A stretch of DNA of 64,000 bases from positions 64,903,370 through 64,967,369 of the forward strand of contig CM055096.1 of assembly GCA_029204225.1 (NCBI GenBank). The letters are read 5' to 3'. Below, piece by piece: positions 47,055 through 58,690 of the stretch (position 1 is its first letter; each line of letters opens with the position of its first letter). Source of the stretch: Diphasiastrum complanatum (Eukaryota; Streptophyta; Lycopodiopsida; Lycopodiales; Lycopodiaceae). The notes under the pieces are model-generated. The model was not told the DNA's origin and searched no databases. It saw nothing but the letters and a program-made list of their open reading frames with translations. The position numbers and the translations under genes are program-made.

Positions 47055-50000
47055 CTGCTGGATATGACTACTAGTACTAGTGAGAGTAGCTTGTGGCAGG
47101 TACAAGACAATACAGTGCAGGTGAGGCCAAGCATGTGACTCACCTTAGGATTGTGTTGTCTACCTTGAGACAAAACAAATTGTTTGCTAACGCAAAAAAG
47201 AGCGAACATTTTAGAAAGGAAATTGAGTATCTAGGTCATATTGTGATTGCTGATGGAGTAAGACCGGATCCTAACAAAGTTGCTGTGATCGTTGTGTGGC
47301 CTGTGCCAGCTGATTTGACAGGATTGAAGTCTTTTCTGGGATTGGCGGTGGTTTATAGAAAATATATTAAGAATTTCTCACTTATCGCAACACCTTTGAC
47401 AGATTTAACTCAAAAGAACAAGTTTGGTGAGTGGACTGAACTGTAGCAAGCAAGCTTTGATCAGTTAAAGCAAGCTATCGCTGAGCGCGTCACTCTAAAA
47501 ACCCTATATCCTTGATACAGATGCGAGTGACATTGCTGTGGGGCCAGTGTTGATGCAGGAGGGAAGACTTGTAGCCTTTGAGAGCAAGAAGCTCACCGCG
47601 ACACAACATAATTATCCAACTCATGAGAAAGAGTTTTGCCATAATCCATGCGTTAAAGGTACGGAGGCATTATTTGTATGGATCCGAGTTTTATGTGTAC
47701 ACCGATCATGATACCTTGAGGTATTTCTGCAAACAACCCGATCTTAGAGGCCGATAGGCGAGATGGTCTGAACTTATACAAGAATTTTAGATGGAAATTT
47801 GACATAAGAAAGGGGCAGAAAATAGAGTGGCTGATGCATTGTCTCAGATAGTGTATCAAATTTCATTTGTGGTCATTGAAAATGACCTATTGGTTGAGAT
47901 AAAGAAGGCTCAACTAGAGGATCTTATTGTAGAGACTGGAGCTTGACGTGAGTCATGGCCATGTAGAGTTTTAAGAGGAGAGCTCTATTCCCTTTGCTCG
48001 CACTTATCTTAAGTATACCATAGAAGATGGTTTTGTTAAGAGGAATGGCAAATTTCTCATTCCAGCTTGTGAGGGGCTGCGTAGGAAAATCCTGCATTCA
48101 TGTCATGATAGCCCTAGTGCAAGTCATCCTGGTGTGGATAAGACCGACGTAATTTCTGGTGGCCTAATATTTAATAAGGATGTCCATAGTTTTGTGACAC
48201 ATTGTTTTAAGTGTCAATTCAACAAAGTCGAAAGGATTAAAGTTCCTAGATCGTTACAACCTTTGCCTATTCTAGAGGGAAGATGGGAGAGTGTAAAGAT
48301 GGACTATATTACACATTTGCCTCATAGGCAACTTCAACATGATGCCATAATGGTTGTGGTTGACAGACTCACAAAAATGGCTCATTTTATTCCAACCCAT
48401 TATAAGATAGATGCACCTTGGGTAGCTGATCTATTCATACAACATGTATTCAGACTTCATGGGTTACCATCATCCATAGTGTCTGATAGAGATACACGCT
48501 TTACAGGTCATTTTTGGACTGCCTGACATGGTAGACCTCTCATTGATGCTTCCTGGGAGATTGCGCACGCTTTGCATGCACAATACTCTTCTTTTACCAT
48601 TGCAGACGATGTTCCTTGAGGAGGGAAGGAATGTCATGTACTTATATTCCTGCCTCAGTGTGAACATGTCAGACTTGTAAATTGTAAATTGTAAATAATA
48701 AAATGGCTCACACCGGCCTGTGGTGTTTTGTAAGAAAATGTAAATAGCAGGATTATGGTAACCTGTTGTCCTGCTTATATTTGGTATAGGGTACTGGGTC
48801 TTAATTTAGAGGCTTCTGGATTGACCTCCTAAAAAGTACGAGAGTTGACCGTCAAGCAGGACATGTGTCATATGCTCATTGGGACACTTGGTCCAGTGCA
48901 TGAGTGACACGGGTCGGACGGTCCTCCTACTCGCTTGCCAATGTGTCCAGGTACTGCCAAGTGGCAAGTGTCAATTGTGCATGGGGCTTGCGATGTGTCG
49001 ACGTTTGGAAAGGGTCAGGGTTGAGTGGGTGCTTGAGGATTATGTATAAGTGAGCTTAGAGAGAGGCATTCCTTATCATAATCTATGTAGCAGGTGGCTG
49101 GGAGGAGACTTAACAACAATGCTCTTATGTGTTTACGCCTGTAACTTGTGATTAAATTTGAAGAGAAATCAGTAAAGTGGATATTTGGTGCCTAGTGCTT
49201 TGGGTTGAATTCAGTTAGCTTTGTGATAAGCAAGCACACCAAAAACTCTCACCATTTCATTCGAGAGTTCTTGCCAAAGAAGTTCTTTTTCAACACGTAC
49301 CTTCTATGGAGTGTGTTGTTGATATTTTTACCAAGCCTTTAGGCAAGAAACTATTTTTTAAGCATAGATCTTTCCTTGGAATCAAGAAGAGAACCATCAC
49401 CAAGTAATACCAAGTTGCATTTAAGAGGGGATAAATGCCAGCTTTGTAATTTTGGTCATTTTCCACTTATTCTAATGGGTCCAAATTTGAACCTAGGGCC
49501 ATTTTACATCCCCAAAAGTTTATTTGATTCAATTTAGAACTTTCCCTGTTCTTTTTGGCTTGGGTTCCAAGTGGCAACTTCTCAACCACTAGGCTCACAT
49601 TGGAATAGTTGACCTAGAATGAATCTACATTGTTAATGAATATCAATGGTGATGATTGATTGATGTGGAAGCCAATGGGGTGGCTAGGGAAACCTGGTTT
49701 TCCCCTTGAAAAAAGTAAATAAAAACTCAACAAGCTTATCAAGCTAGGAGACTAGTCGACTTGTGCCTTCATCTCTGCATTATCTTGTGAATTGTGAATA
49801 GAATGAGATATTCTTGACATTATGCTATCAAACTCTGATCAACCATTGATGGATGTTAGCTTGTTGCTTTTTTTACGATAGGTAAGCTTATTATCATTCA
49901 TTTTGTAAGATGCACATTTTGTTCTTAAAAGTTTGATATACTTTTGGCCTATTTATTATTTTATTATTAACACTGAGTCGTTACAAAATACGCACAAAAG

Positions 50001-51834
50001 TGTACATTTCAAGCACTTATTCACAAGCAACAATAAACTCGCTCTTGTCTATGTCTGGCCTGCTCAATGATAGATCGAAGTGTAAGGATGTGGTTTGTAG
50101 TAGCTAACATTTGCGTTAGGATTAGGGAAGATCTGTGCCATACCAATCCCTACAAATGTAGCGATCCCTTGTACAAATCCATGTACCTTAAGGGCGCGTA
50201 GGCTATCAATACTTGTATTTTTGTACTTAGAAATAAATTTCTTGTAGAACAAATGGCAACGTCACCAACTGTGTAAACTGAGTTTATATATGGCTGCTTA
50301 TCATTGCTAAATGATAGGCATAGATACTCTGCACTATTCTTGTTATAGATGTAAGTCACCACCATTTTCTATAACCATTCGTAAACGTAACTGTTTCCAA
50401 TTATATACACCATTACCTTTTTGCAGACTGATACACATAGATGTTGCTTGAGAATCTTGTGAAGAAGCCATATTTGCTTACGAACGATACTTCTTTTGGA
50501 GACTGGTAGTAGAAGTTTCTCGAGTCTAGCTTTTGCCACAACAGTAATAGCATAAAAAGCATTGCCACTCGTACAACGTTTACATTATACAACGAATACT
50601 CTGCTTATGTTTTAAGTAAAAAGAGATTGGGATAACCTTGCCGAAGATGATTTTTAGAAGCATACCTGTGTGTCAGCATATTCCGAATCCAGTATTGGAA
50701 TCGGGATGCAATTTCGTAGTAGTAGACTCTGTATAAAGCAAGAGACATATTGCATTCGCTTTACCATTGCATTTTACCATTGCATATCGTTTATCATAAA
50801 TCATGCCTCATGTAGTAACTATACACACTATGGTAGCTCGCTGGTAGCCAGCTATGTATCCATTCATTCATTGAAAGGGTAGGTATTTGAAAACACAATA
50901 ATAATAGTGTGGTCATCGTTGACCTCTCAACGATGAAGTGCCACATAACTATGTAAATAGAGGTTCCATCGCTGAGGTATTATGATCGTAAGGTCATCGC
51001 TGCTCAACGAGTTTGTTCATTATCCCAAATGCATACCAATCAAGCTACCAATGCGGTGGTTGCATAGAGCAATCAACGCGCTGTTGGTGCCTTCTCAGCG
51101 TGTGATTTCATCACATATTTGCTACATAAAGCATGCTATTCAAGCCACATGAAAAGTGTGAGGTCACAAGTAGCAGTAGCGCGCTACCAGCGCACTATCA
51201 ATCTGTAGTTTGCCACGTAGTATGTTATTGCATGTAGTAGTAGCGCGCTGCCAGCGCACTATCAGGGTATATATTCAGTGCATATTTGCCACATAACCAT
51301 TGTGATAGGATAACAACATCCTCAAGGCTTTGCCAAGAGGGTATTCCATCGCATTTTTCAGTATATATCTGTCTTTGGACAAAGTGGTGAGCATGCATGG
51401 CATTCATAGCTTTCTCAGAGAGCACTGGATCGCGATCCAGCGGCCTCCTTCTGCCATAGTTTATTCACTCAGCAAAGCAAGCAAAAGCAATTCTTGTTTA
51501 TGCTATCAAAACTGAAAAGCATTAGATACAGAGGCATACCAGTCCGTATGATTGTGCCGATCCGAGAGCCGTGGATGGACGCTTCCAAAAGTGAGCCAGC
51601 ATAAGGAAGGAGAAGAGGAGGAGAAGAAAAGAAAAGAGAAGCAAAGTGAGGGTTCTGGTAGTGATGCCTCTCTTTAATAGACTTTTGATGGAGTGAAAAT
51701 TGGAGGGAAATTAAACATTTGAACTCTGAACTTTGTCAAAAAAAACCATATACATTATATGGTACCTAATAAACCATTTATCATGGTCATAAACACACTG
51801 ACATAGTAAAGTTATATAGTTTCGAGCATCGTGC

Positions 51835-51904
<70 letters not shown>

Positions 51905-54900
51905 TAGAAGATAGGAAAGTGCGCTAATATCATGTTATGATGACAATCACAGATATCTGTATCAAATGAAGTATAAGACAACAAAGAAACATTCACAAAG
52001 CATTCTCCAACCAAGAAAACTACATGATTATTAATGGCCACCGATAGCACAGGCAAATCTCCAACAAAGATCTCCAGTATGAATATGGAAATCCCCTCTA
52101 AAGAGCTCAAGACTCCAAAACACAAACTGAATAATGATAGAATGATGGCCTCTATTTATAGTAGTTAGGCAATCATTCTAGGGCATCCAATTAGGGCATT
52201 TGCCCCATTGGCCCATTATTAGGCATTTGGCCCATCTAAGTATCAAATGTATTTAAAAGGGTGTTTAAACATAATGAAAGAATTGCAGGTCGCCAAATAG
52301 TTGTGGGTCAAATAAGTGTATAGTAGAGAAATATGGACTGTGTATCCATAATAGAAACTATATTGGCATCCAATCAATTCCTAGAACAATAGCTGTGACA
52401 CCACCTCAAGAGAGGCCTTGTCCTAGTGCTAGATTGATCATGAGAACTCTCAACATCTCAAGTAAAGAATGATTTGATATCATTAACACCACATGCTTAT
52501 GCTTTTTAGTATAAATACCCATAACCCATGCTTATCCACATTGGTGGATGTATAGTGTATTCCCACTCGTAATGTCCATGCAATAGTTATCCACTACCAG
52601 CCAACTATAACTCTAATCACATCTACATACACCAGAGTTACCTCTAGTTAGACCATGTCTGCAACACATCCTTATCCTTAACACAGAGTCCTTACAAATA
52701 ATACTGTCATCGAAAGAGGTTGAGGATCAAGATACATTCGTTTCTGAAAAGTCCTTGGTTGGGAGTTTTTTGAGCAAACACTTGTCTTTCCTTTCAGATG
52801 TAGTAGTGAACTACTTGTCTGAGTCTTATCAGATTCAAATAGCAAGTCTGAGGTCAGACACAGGGAACTGAACTTGCTGGCCAGTCTTTGATAGGGAAAA
52901 ATAGAGTCTACAACAATAACACAGATATATGGTCTATGAAAAATGACCAAACAAATGAAGAGTAGAAGACAAGTGATTGAGAGCAAACCAGATTAGACTT
53001 CAACTTGTTTGTGGCATGCTCATTATGTAAGATTCTGTCTGCATCTCTCACTATGACCAGGCATAGCTCCAATCAGGAAAATCAGAGGCAAGCATCACAT
53101 TGGAACATATACTAGAAAGGAGCAGTTGTATTCAATGGAAATATCAATGATTGGATAACAAGCTGATCTAAGCAAGCTATTTGATGCTAATGTGAGCTTA
53201 CTAAGCTAAGTGAATCAAGAAGCTAGCATCTGAATGAGGCTCCTGGGCTTATTTATATTGTCTAAGGCCCTACTGGATGCTGCGATACTCCTCAGGATAC
53301 AATGATGACATACCAAATTTGCATCTCATTATGGATTGGACTAAAGTGTTTTTGCTACTAGATCACTACTGGTAAATCTTCCAAATGGAGCTGAAGTGGG
53401 GGTCCTGGGTAATGGGGCATTGAATGTTGGGTGGGAGGAGGCACAGAGCAAAAGGAAGTAATCTGGATGATGTTATATATTTGTAAGCAGAATTGCATGA
53501 TGGTTTTTTGTGAAATTCAATCCGCTACTACTTTGTTTCCTTCTCTCGTGTTGCAAGTCGTATTGGAAATTGATAGTAAGTAACATTGTGGACGATAATT
53601 GATCAGATTAAGATCGCAAATCTTGCAGAACCTGTTTTTGCAATAGTAATTCTCCATTTGTGCAAGTAGATCGTGTTGCACATCACTATTGGTTCTGTGT
53701 GACACATCTGTCTCTTTCACATGCTTTGTTAGTTGATATGCAGTTCTCATTTGAGATCTTAGTTCAAGCAGAAGCCAGTGTTCTATGCTTATTTTTTCCA
53801 TCTTCTAACAGTATAGTCTGCACACCAGGGAGATTTTCTGTGTTTTGTCCGTGGTTTCTTGTTCCGTAAGCTGAAGGACTGTGGAGTCTTCCTTATGAGT
53901 GTTTGAGAGTAAGCAGGGTTATCATTTGATTGGTTTCAACTTCTTAGTGCTAGCCTTTGTCTGGTTGAGCCTTGGTGATAAGAACTCAGCACTTTGTGTG
54001 TGATAATTGTGCAAAACTGGAATGTACGATGTCATGGCATTCAGGCCATACTTTGCAAGCTAGAGGTGTTGGTTGGGCATCGATTAGTTCAAGGACTAGT
54101 CTAGACTGAGTGTCCATTACCAATCTGTCTGTTTAAGAAGCTTTGCAAGCTTCTTTTATCTGGTTTTGAGGTTAGAAAAGTTATGAAAGGATCAGCATTG
54201 GATATGTTCCTTACTTTTACTTTGTAGCAATTTATCCGCCGCCTGGAAGAATTTGGTCCCTCTCCATTCATGCCAAGAAAAAATGACAACCATCAACACG
54301 ACTTCTGATATCAAGCTGGAACTTTTGGTTACTCGCATGAAAGGAGGTCTGAGGTAGACCTGCTACTTGGAAGGGATATTGTGATCACTTACTACATGAA
54401 TATTTAAAAAAGCGATGTTTATCATTTTCTGTTCAGGCTCCTGGTAGCTCTTCAGTGCATTTTTATGCATTTATTTTGGATGGTTTTATCTAAACGGATT
54501 TGGCTTGAGAAAATTTGTTGATATCTGACTTTGTATGGTCTTACATTCTAATACTCTTCTCATCAATATTTATGCTCCATGTTTCGAAAGCCTTATCTTG
54601 ATGACTTTTTGCTGTAAGCTGGTAGTACATGTTACAATGAATTGAACCCTTATCATATATTAATTATTTTCTGCAGCACAGCAGCAAAAATCAGAAGTGA
54701 AGTTCTTGCACCTTTTCGGTCAGTAAGAATGTTCTTCTATCTTGCTTTCATTGCAAGTGCGAGTATTGGTGGACTCATTGCCATGACACGGTTGATTGCA
54801 GCATTGAGGAATACTTCCAGTGCTGATCAAGTATTAGAGATTTTGCAGGGTTTAGGAATAGATATAGCTGCAGTAGTGCTATTTGTTCTACTGTACAGAT

Positions 54901-55856
54901 CAGATGCCAAAGCACGAGATGTGCAACTTGCAAAGCTGTCAAGGGAGGAATCTTTGGCCTTACTTAGATTAGAGCTTAGTAATAAGCGTATCATAACAGT
55001 TGGACAAATGAGAGGCACTGTTCGTGTTGTTATTATTGCTGGTCCTGGATCATATATTGAGGAAGCTTTAAGGCTCAGCAAACCTTATCAGGCCGACCTG
55101 GTGGAGCGAGGTGTGTTGGTAGTCCCTTATGCAACTGATGGTAGCAGCACAGATGGGGAAGCCTCTACTAAGATTGAAGCTCCTGTAGAGGGCAGCGCAA
55201 CATCAATGGGCAAGTCTGGAAATACTTCAGTATTAGCTGATTTAGAGAAACGATGGAAAGCCATTCCAATTTACACTTCTGAATGGTCAAGGTCTGCTAG
55301 TCTCTTGTACCAGTGTCATTCATTTTCACCCTTTTGAACTGTTAATTTCTCAAATTGGATAGAGCTGTTTTGGTTCACAATCAACTCTAAAATTTTCTAA
55401 AATAATAAACTATATGACAGTAAACTTTGTTTTTAACAGATGGTTGGACGAGCAAAAAAGGCTTGCAAATGTACCAGAGGATAAACCTGTGTACGTATAC
55501 TTATGCCTATGAATTTTGATTTCTTTCAGTACTAGGACATTTGTGGTCTTGTTTCTGCAGAATCATGTTTGAGCGGTTTATGGATATCTTGATTTGTGGA
55601 GACCAAATGTATGCCTTGACTACAAACTAAACGTTTTTGTTTGCTATGAGAGGTGTTTCGATGTAATTTTCCTTCCCACTCACTAGAACACATGGTGCAT
55701 GATGTCATGAAGCACAGTTACATATCTTTACGATTGGATGGACGAGTCCGTGGAAGTGGGGTTGGTCTACCACCTTGGGGTGCATTTGTGGCCCAATTGC
55801 CTCCTTTGAAGGGGATGTGGGCTGGGGCTTTTGATGGAATGGATGGACGTATCTAA
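42443..55856 (+). CDS. LOW PSII ACCUMULATION 1-like chloroplast membrane protein
   Basis: Exons: 42443-42789 (proposed), 54228-54353, 54677-55291, 55440-55490, 55718-55856 (stop TAA). All junctions are GT-AG in phase 2 and each split codon is restored; the full model gives 425 residues. Exons 2-5 are secure: LELLVTRMKGGLS, SEVLAPFRSVRMFFYLAFIA, two membrane spans (about 176-200 and 217-231 in the model), LSREESLALLRLELSNKRI, VVIIAGPGSYIEEALRLSKP, ERGVLVVPYATDG, WLDEQKRLAN, and the C-terminal SLRLDGRVRGSGVG...FVAQLPP...DGMDGRI. This architecture matches LPA1 and especially the shorter LPA1-like proteins (Arabidopsis At4g28740 type) from memory. LPA1 helps assemble photosystem II in thylakoids; the LPA1-like paralogue is little studied. 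The first exon (MDSAALGAYSYHPW...) is Ser/Arg-rich and poor in acidic residues like a transit peptide, and its phase fits, but it has no homology support. Confidence 0.85.
43720..44010 (-). pseudogene. copia RNase H fragment (minus strand)
   Basis: The minus strand reads EEHWQAAKRVIKYLKGTQKF then GMMYKAT, the start of copia RNase H, followed by decayed sequence to about 43720. No other domains of this insertion were found. Confidence 0.65.
44393..44692 (+). pseudogene. copia RT C-terminal part, left piece of an element split by a gypsy insertion
   Basis: The plus strand reads ALNVEFEMKDLGKMHYILRI, ELWRDENVTFAKKK, then (frame change) YVDSI...ESFTWVIEF and STPMEAQFKPDI-like sequence. It ends at 44692 where the truncated gypsy LTR begins. 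The right piece, 49229-49407, carries the copia C-terminus. Confidence 0.75.
44774..44785 (+). other. gypsy primer binding site (initiator Met type)
   Basis: TGGTATTAGAGC, two bases after the LTR end, one base from the canonical TGGTATCAGAGC. Confidence 0.8.
45378..46420 (+). pseudogene. gypsy gag, frame-shifted
   Basis: Start ATG at 45378 (MASSSKTTHDSQRIDALSAK). The first frame covers an N-terminal coiled part and SIKDLKPPKFIGTAAV. A shift in a T-run near 45688 breaks it. The retrotransposon gag core resumes at 45904-46263 (EYADRYREALLRIPEEVPMY, FIEGLRESLRPFVRKEQT), followed by a Gly/Gln-rich tail and a decayed zinc knuckle (GNSGQHRWKEYPRN) near 46370. Codons for the knuckle cysteines are partly lost. 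Confidence 0.8.
46560..47021 (+). pseudogene. gypsy aspartic protease
   Basis: The plus strand carries the active-site motif FLFDTGSSHNVINSTLVKKL, then VVSMPLTIQSYSEELDVEIT and RFDVVLGMCCHGMREPYIAW, the order seen in plant gypsy proteases. Cleavage of the polyprotein would be its role. It runs into a 33-T homopolymer at 47022. Confidence 0.8.
47022..47054. repeat. 33-base T homopolymer at a deletion junction
   Basis: Uninterrupted T run between the protease and a late part of RT, where about the first half of RT should be. Confidence 0.95.
47090..47870 (+). pseudogene. gypsy reverse transcriptase C-terminal part and RNase H
   Basis: Segments: HVTHLRIVLSTLRQNKLFAN, EIEYLGHIVIADGVRPDPNK (RT thumb), LKSFLGLAVVYRKYIKNFSL, then RNase H with ILDTDASDIAVGPVLMQEGR (first catalytic Asp), AFESKKLTATQHNYPTHEKE, a frameshift, FYVYTDHDTLRYF, RWSELIQEF and AENRVADALSQ. 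The RT palm with YxDD is missing, so the enzyme cannot be functional. Confidence 0.85.
47950..48526 (+). pseudogene. gypsy integrase, C-terminus deleted
   Basis: Zinc domain segments (LRRKILHSCHDSPSASHPGV; HCFKCQFNK) are followed by the catalytic core: WESVKMDYITHLPHRQLQHD with the first Asp, VVDRLTKMAHFIPTHY, FRLHGLPSSIVSDRDTRFTG with the second Asp, ending at FWTA, stop at 48524. The Glu of the triad and the C-terminal domain are missing; about 100 bp further the polypurine tract begins. Confidence 0.85.
48632..49228 (+). repeat. 3' LTR of the gypsy element
   Basis: About 597 bp, from TGTCATGTACTTATATTCC, preceded by the polypurine tract GAGGAGGGAAGGAA, to ...GCTTTGTGATA. The end lacks the canonical CA. 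Confidence 0.8.
49229..49435 (+). pseudogene. copia RNase H C-terminus, right piece of the split element
   Basis: The plus strand, with a frame change, reads FHSRVLAKEVLFQHVPSMEC, VVDIFTKPLGKKLFFKHRSF and LGIKKRTITK before TAA near 49407, the end of a copia polyprotein. A polypurine-like AAGAGGGGATAAATG follows at about 49420. It begins immediately after the gypsy LTR and completes the copia piece at 44393-44692. Confidence 0.8.
51170..51264 (+). repeat. 31-bp direct repeat containing AGCGCGCT palindrome
   Basis: GTAGCAGTAGCGCGCTACCAG... at 51170 and GTAGTAGTAGCGCGCTGCCAG... at 51234, both ending CGCACTATCA, with two differences in 31 bases. ACGCGCTGTTGG-like strings occur just upstream (about 51077). 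Confidence 0.8.
51837..51902. repeat. (GA)n microsatellite
   Basis: 66 bases of GA repeat inside the large intron. Confidence 0.95.
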
Positions 55857-58440
55857 TAATTATGTCGGGAAGTTCCTTCATTATTTTTACGTTGTCATTT
55901 TGACAAATGTACATATTTATAGGAGTAATTGAGCTATATCTCGCAGAAATGAATATGAGAAGGACTAGAATCTGGCTAGAGTTAACAATTCTTCATCTTT
56001 CAAAGTTCTTGATGCATGTGACAACATCCAAGCACCTTGCTGGCACCCTTGTGTCCTGTGCAGCAACCTGTACAATGTCCAAGTAAGTTTAATGGTGTGA
56101 TGTGCTTAAGCTCTTCTACTCTAGCACTTACGATTCTTCTGAGATGTAGACTTCTTAAGATGAAAGGCATCAGCATGGATCTAAGTATAAAGTGAACGTT
56201 CTTGCTAACATAATCTATATGATTTTCGAAGCAAGACAACCCTTTGGTATGGACACCATAGCTGTGTGACGATGAACAACATCATCCTCCTAATTGTAAA
56301 ATGTCTCCATGTAATGGCATCACGTCACAAAATGTGTAGTATTCCTGGAAGTACGTAACAAATGACCAACTTTGAAAAAGAGCAACCCCTTTTGTAAGTA
56401 CAACAAAGAGTGAAGAAGCTTTTAGAATGTTGATAGAAGCATTGACCAACACAAGCATTACCTCATCCTTGTGATGGAATTTTTTATGTACATGTTGATT
56501 GCTTAAAAGATGCTATCGTTTCAAAGGAGACGAGAAGAAAAAGTAAAGAGTTTTACCTTTAACCAGTTACAATGCACTAGCACAGTATATATACAAGTGT
56601 ACAATGTCAGTCCCAACCTAATTCAAAAGCGCAAGGCACATACCAATGGAACAACAAGGTGAGGTTCAAGCCTACATTAACATGGCAAGAATTTCCTTCT
56701 TGCGCAACTCCTGCTGTCTTTGATATGGTTCGAACTTTTCAAATAGATGAAACTTTTAGATCATTGATAAAAGTAATGAGTAATGCTTTTATCTATTCTC
56801 ACTTGTAAATGCGATACACATTGTCCATGTGCACGTTGATGCATCGGTATATCAAAATCAAGTGTGAATTATCCCTTTGAAGAAGATAAGAATTTGACAA
56901 ACTTATTTTTTAAGTGAGCAAGGTGTAAGCATGGCATTTTTTAATGGCTTGACATCGGAAAAAGATTAGGGATTATCTTGAGAAGAAGAAGATAAAAGAA
57001 CTTGACCAACTTTTCTGTTATATAAGCAAGATGTAAGCATTGCATATTTAAATGTCTTGACAAGGTGGAGAGATGCACTATAGGTGCATAGCAGCCTAAT
57101 TTGAAGATGAAGTCGTCGATATTGTCATTTCAATATTTAATGTAAATGTTATAAAAGTTAATTAGTTGTTAGAGACTCAGTTGCTTCAAGTACAAAAAAT
57201 CTACGTTTTAAGAAAACACAGGAAATATTCAATTACATCCTTTTTATATTAATTGGATTAGTTGCTTGAATATTCTAATTGAAATTCTAATTGAAATTCT
57301 AATTGAAATTCTTATGTCCTCTCTTGTAAAAACTTTAATAGACAATTATTGATATTGTATAAGATGAATAATGACAAATCGTTCATGCAATAGTAGCTTG
57401 AAATCATAGTAATTTAAAATTATTTCACTCTTAAAAAAACAGTCTAAATTTTTCAATAAATGAAAATAGTTTGAATTTTTCATTGTACAAAATTGACATT
57501 AAAATCCAATGCTTTGTTGAATGGGTCCCTGTCATCCTTCGAAATGCCCAGTACCACACTTAGCCTAAAAACTTCTTTTTGTTATGCCATGAATCAAAAT
57601 GCTCTCTTAATAATTCTTGCACGCTCAAGTCATCATAAAAATAGTTTTCTCTAGTACACCACATCTTTGTTTAGTTCGATTCATCTTTGGGCCCTCTCTA
57701 GGACCATAAAAAATAAGTGAATCATTTTCTAAGGACGCTTAACTCCATAAGCAAGTATTTAGCCTCATTCATAGGTTTTGACAATCTACAAGTAAATTTT
57801 TTTGTGAGTTTTGTGAGTTTCATTCACCCATAGTTCATTGATTAGGTAGCACATGGCATGCCATGTAATATTAATTGCATTGTCTCTAACTACATGAAGA
57901 TACTAATTGGATGCAAAAATTTCAATGGATTTCAATATAAACAAATACGTCGCTTGTGAGGACCTCAATGTGAGACAACTTTGGAAGTGACACTACTTGT
58001 CTCCACTCTATACTACTAATAATTCTCTCAATGTCTCTTGATATGTGTCATGACAATCTCTAGCACATCTTCTTTCTATGGTATCCTTTTTTTCTTTGTT
58101 GTCAAGTATTAGAATTGGCTTTTTATTATCCAATACCACAAAAGGCTTGGACGCCATAGCATGAGCCATTGTATCATGTGAATCATTTACAACCATTCAA
58201 CTTTCTCATGTAAAACAAATTATATAGTCTATGTGATAGTGCATGTACCAAACTGTATAGTCTATGTGGAAATTCAAGTAGAAAACCATCACTGTCATGA
58301 ACAATATCTACTTTTAAGGTATTACATCATATCTTTGTAGATACATTACAAGTTTGATAAATTGAAAGATTTTAACTATAAGGTAGAAAAGGTATTTTGA
58401 TACATTTGAGCACCAAATTTTGAGTAAAAACATTATTTCA
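55857..58440. other. 3' flank of the LPA1-like gene and intergenic sequence
   Basis: No supported gene. AT-rich. One 12-bp tandem repeat (ATTCTAATTGAA, 3.5 copies) at about 57272-57312. Confidence 0.45.
57272..57312. repeat. 12-bp tandem repeat, about 3.5 copies
   Basis: Unit ATTCTAATTGAA repeated without change. Confidence 0.85.
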
Positions 58441-58449
58441 GAATAGTTT

Positions 58450-58690
58450 TTACGCCCCCCCAAAGATAGTATGCTGATGTGCTAAGTGAAACATCTGGAA
58501 AAAAAAATTTGCAGCCTTCCAAGATAGCATGCCAACATGCTAAGTGAAACAAGAAAAAAAAAATTGCAGCCTCCAAAGATGGATGGCATGTTGGCATGCC
58601 AAGCGAAACAGCTAGAAAAAAAAAATGGCTATGTCACTATAGCGTGCCAAGCAAAAGAGCTAAAAGAAAAAAAATTCCAGCATGCATAAT
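58450..58690 (+). repeat. 55-60 bp degenerate tandem repeat, four copies
   Basis: Each unit has (C)CAAAGATAG.ATGC....GTGCTAAGTGAAACA followed by an A-run and (T)TGCAGCC. Copies begin near 58458, 58515, 58572 and 58625, with divergence growing towards the right. Confidence 0.75.

Larger units (their letters stand above)
44693..49228 (+). mobile_element. Ty3/gypsy element, nested in copia, 5' LTR truncated
   Basis: Layout: 79 bp of 5' LTR (44693-44771), primer site (44774-44785), leader, gag, aspartic protease, part of RT, RNase H, most of integrase, polypurine tract, full 3' LTR (48632-49228). The 79 bp match the end of the 3' LTR closely (TTTGAAGAGAAATCA, GTGGATATTTGGTGCC, TTAGCTTTGTGATA). 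Every gene carries frameshifts or stops. A central piece of RT and the integrase C-terminus are deleted. Copia sequence lies directly on both sides. Confidence 0.85.
49436..54100. other. remainder of the large intron, mostly unassigned
   Basis: No coding frames with known domains. It includes a 31-bp GC-rich direct repeat (51170-51200 and 51234-51264), a (GA)n microsatellite (51837-51902) and sequence reminiscent of decayed LTRs that I could not delimit. A donor-like CC/GTAAGC near 53865 ends a chance-looking frame (53660-53869). Confidence 0.4.
42790..54227 (+). other. proposed intron 1 of the LPA1-like gene, 11.4 kb, with nested retrotransposons
   Basis: Donor AG/GTAGCT at 42790 and acceptor TTTGTAG at 54227, both phase 2. 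Contents: a minus-strand copia RNase H scrap, a plus-strand copia interrupted by a plus-strand gypsy element, a GA microsatellite and long unassigned stretches. If the proposed first exon is wrong, the true upstream exon may lie elsewhere in this span. Confidence 0.6.
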
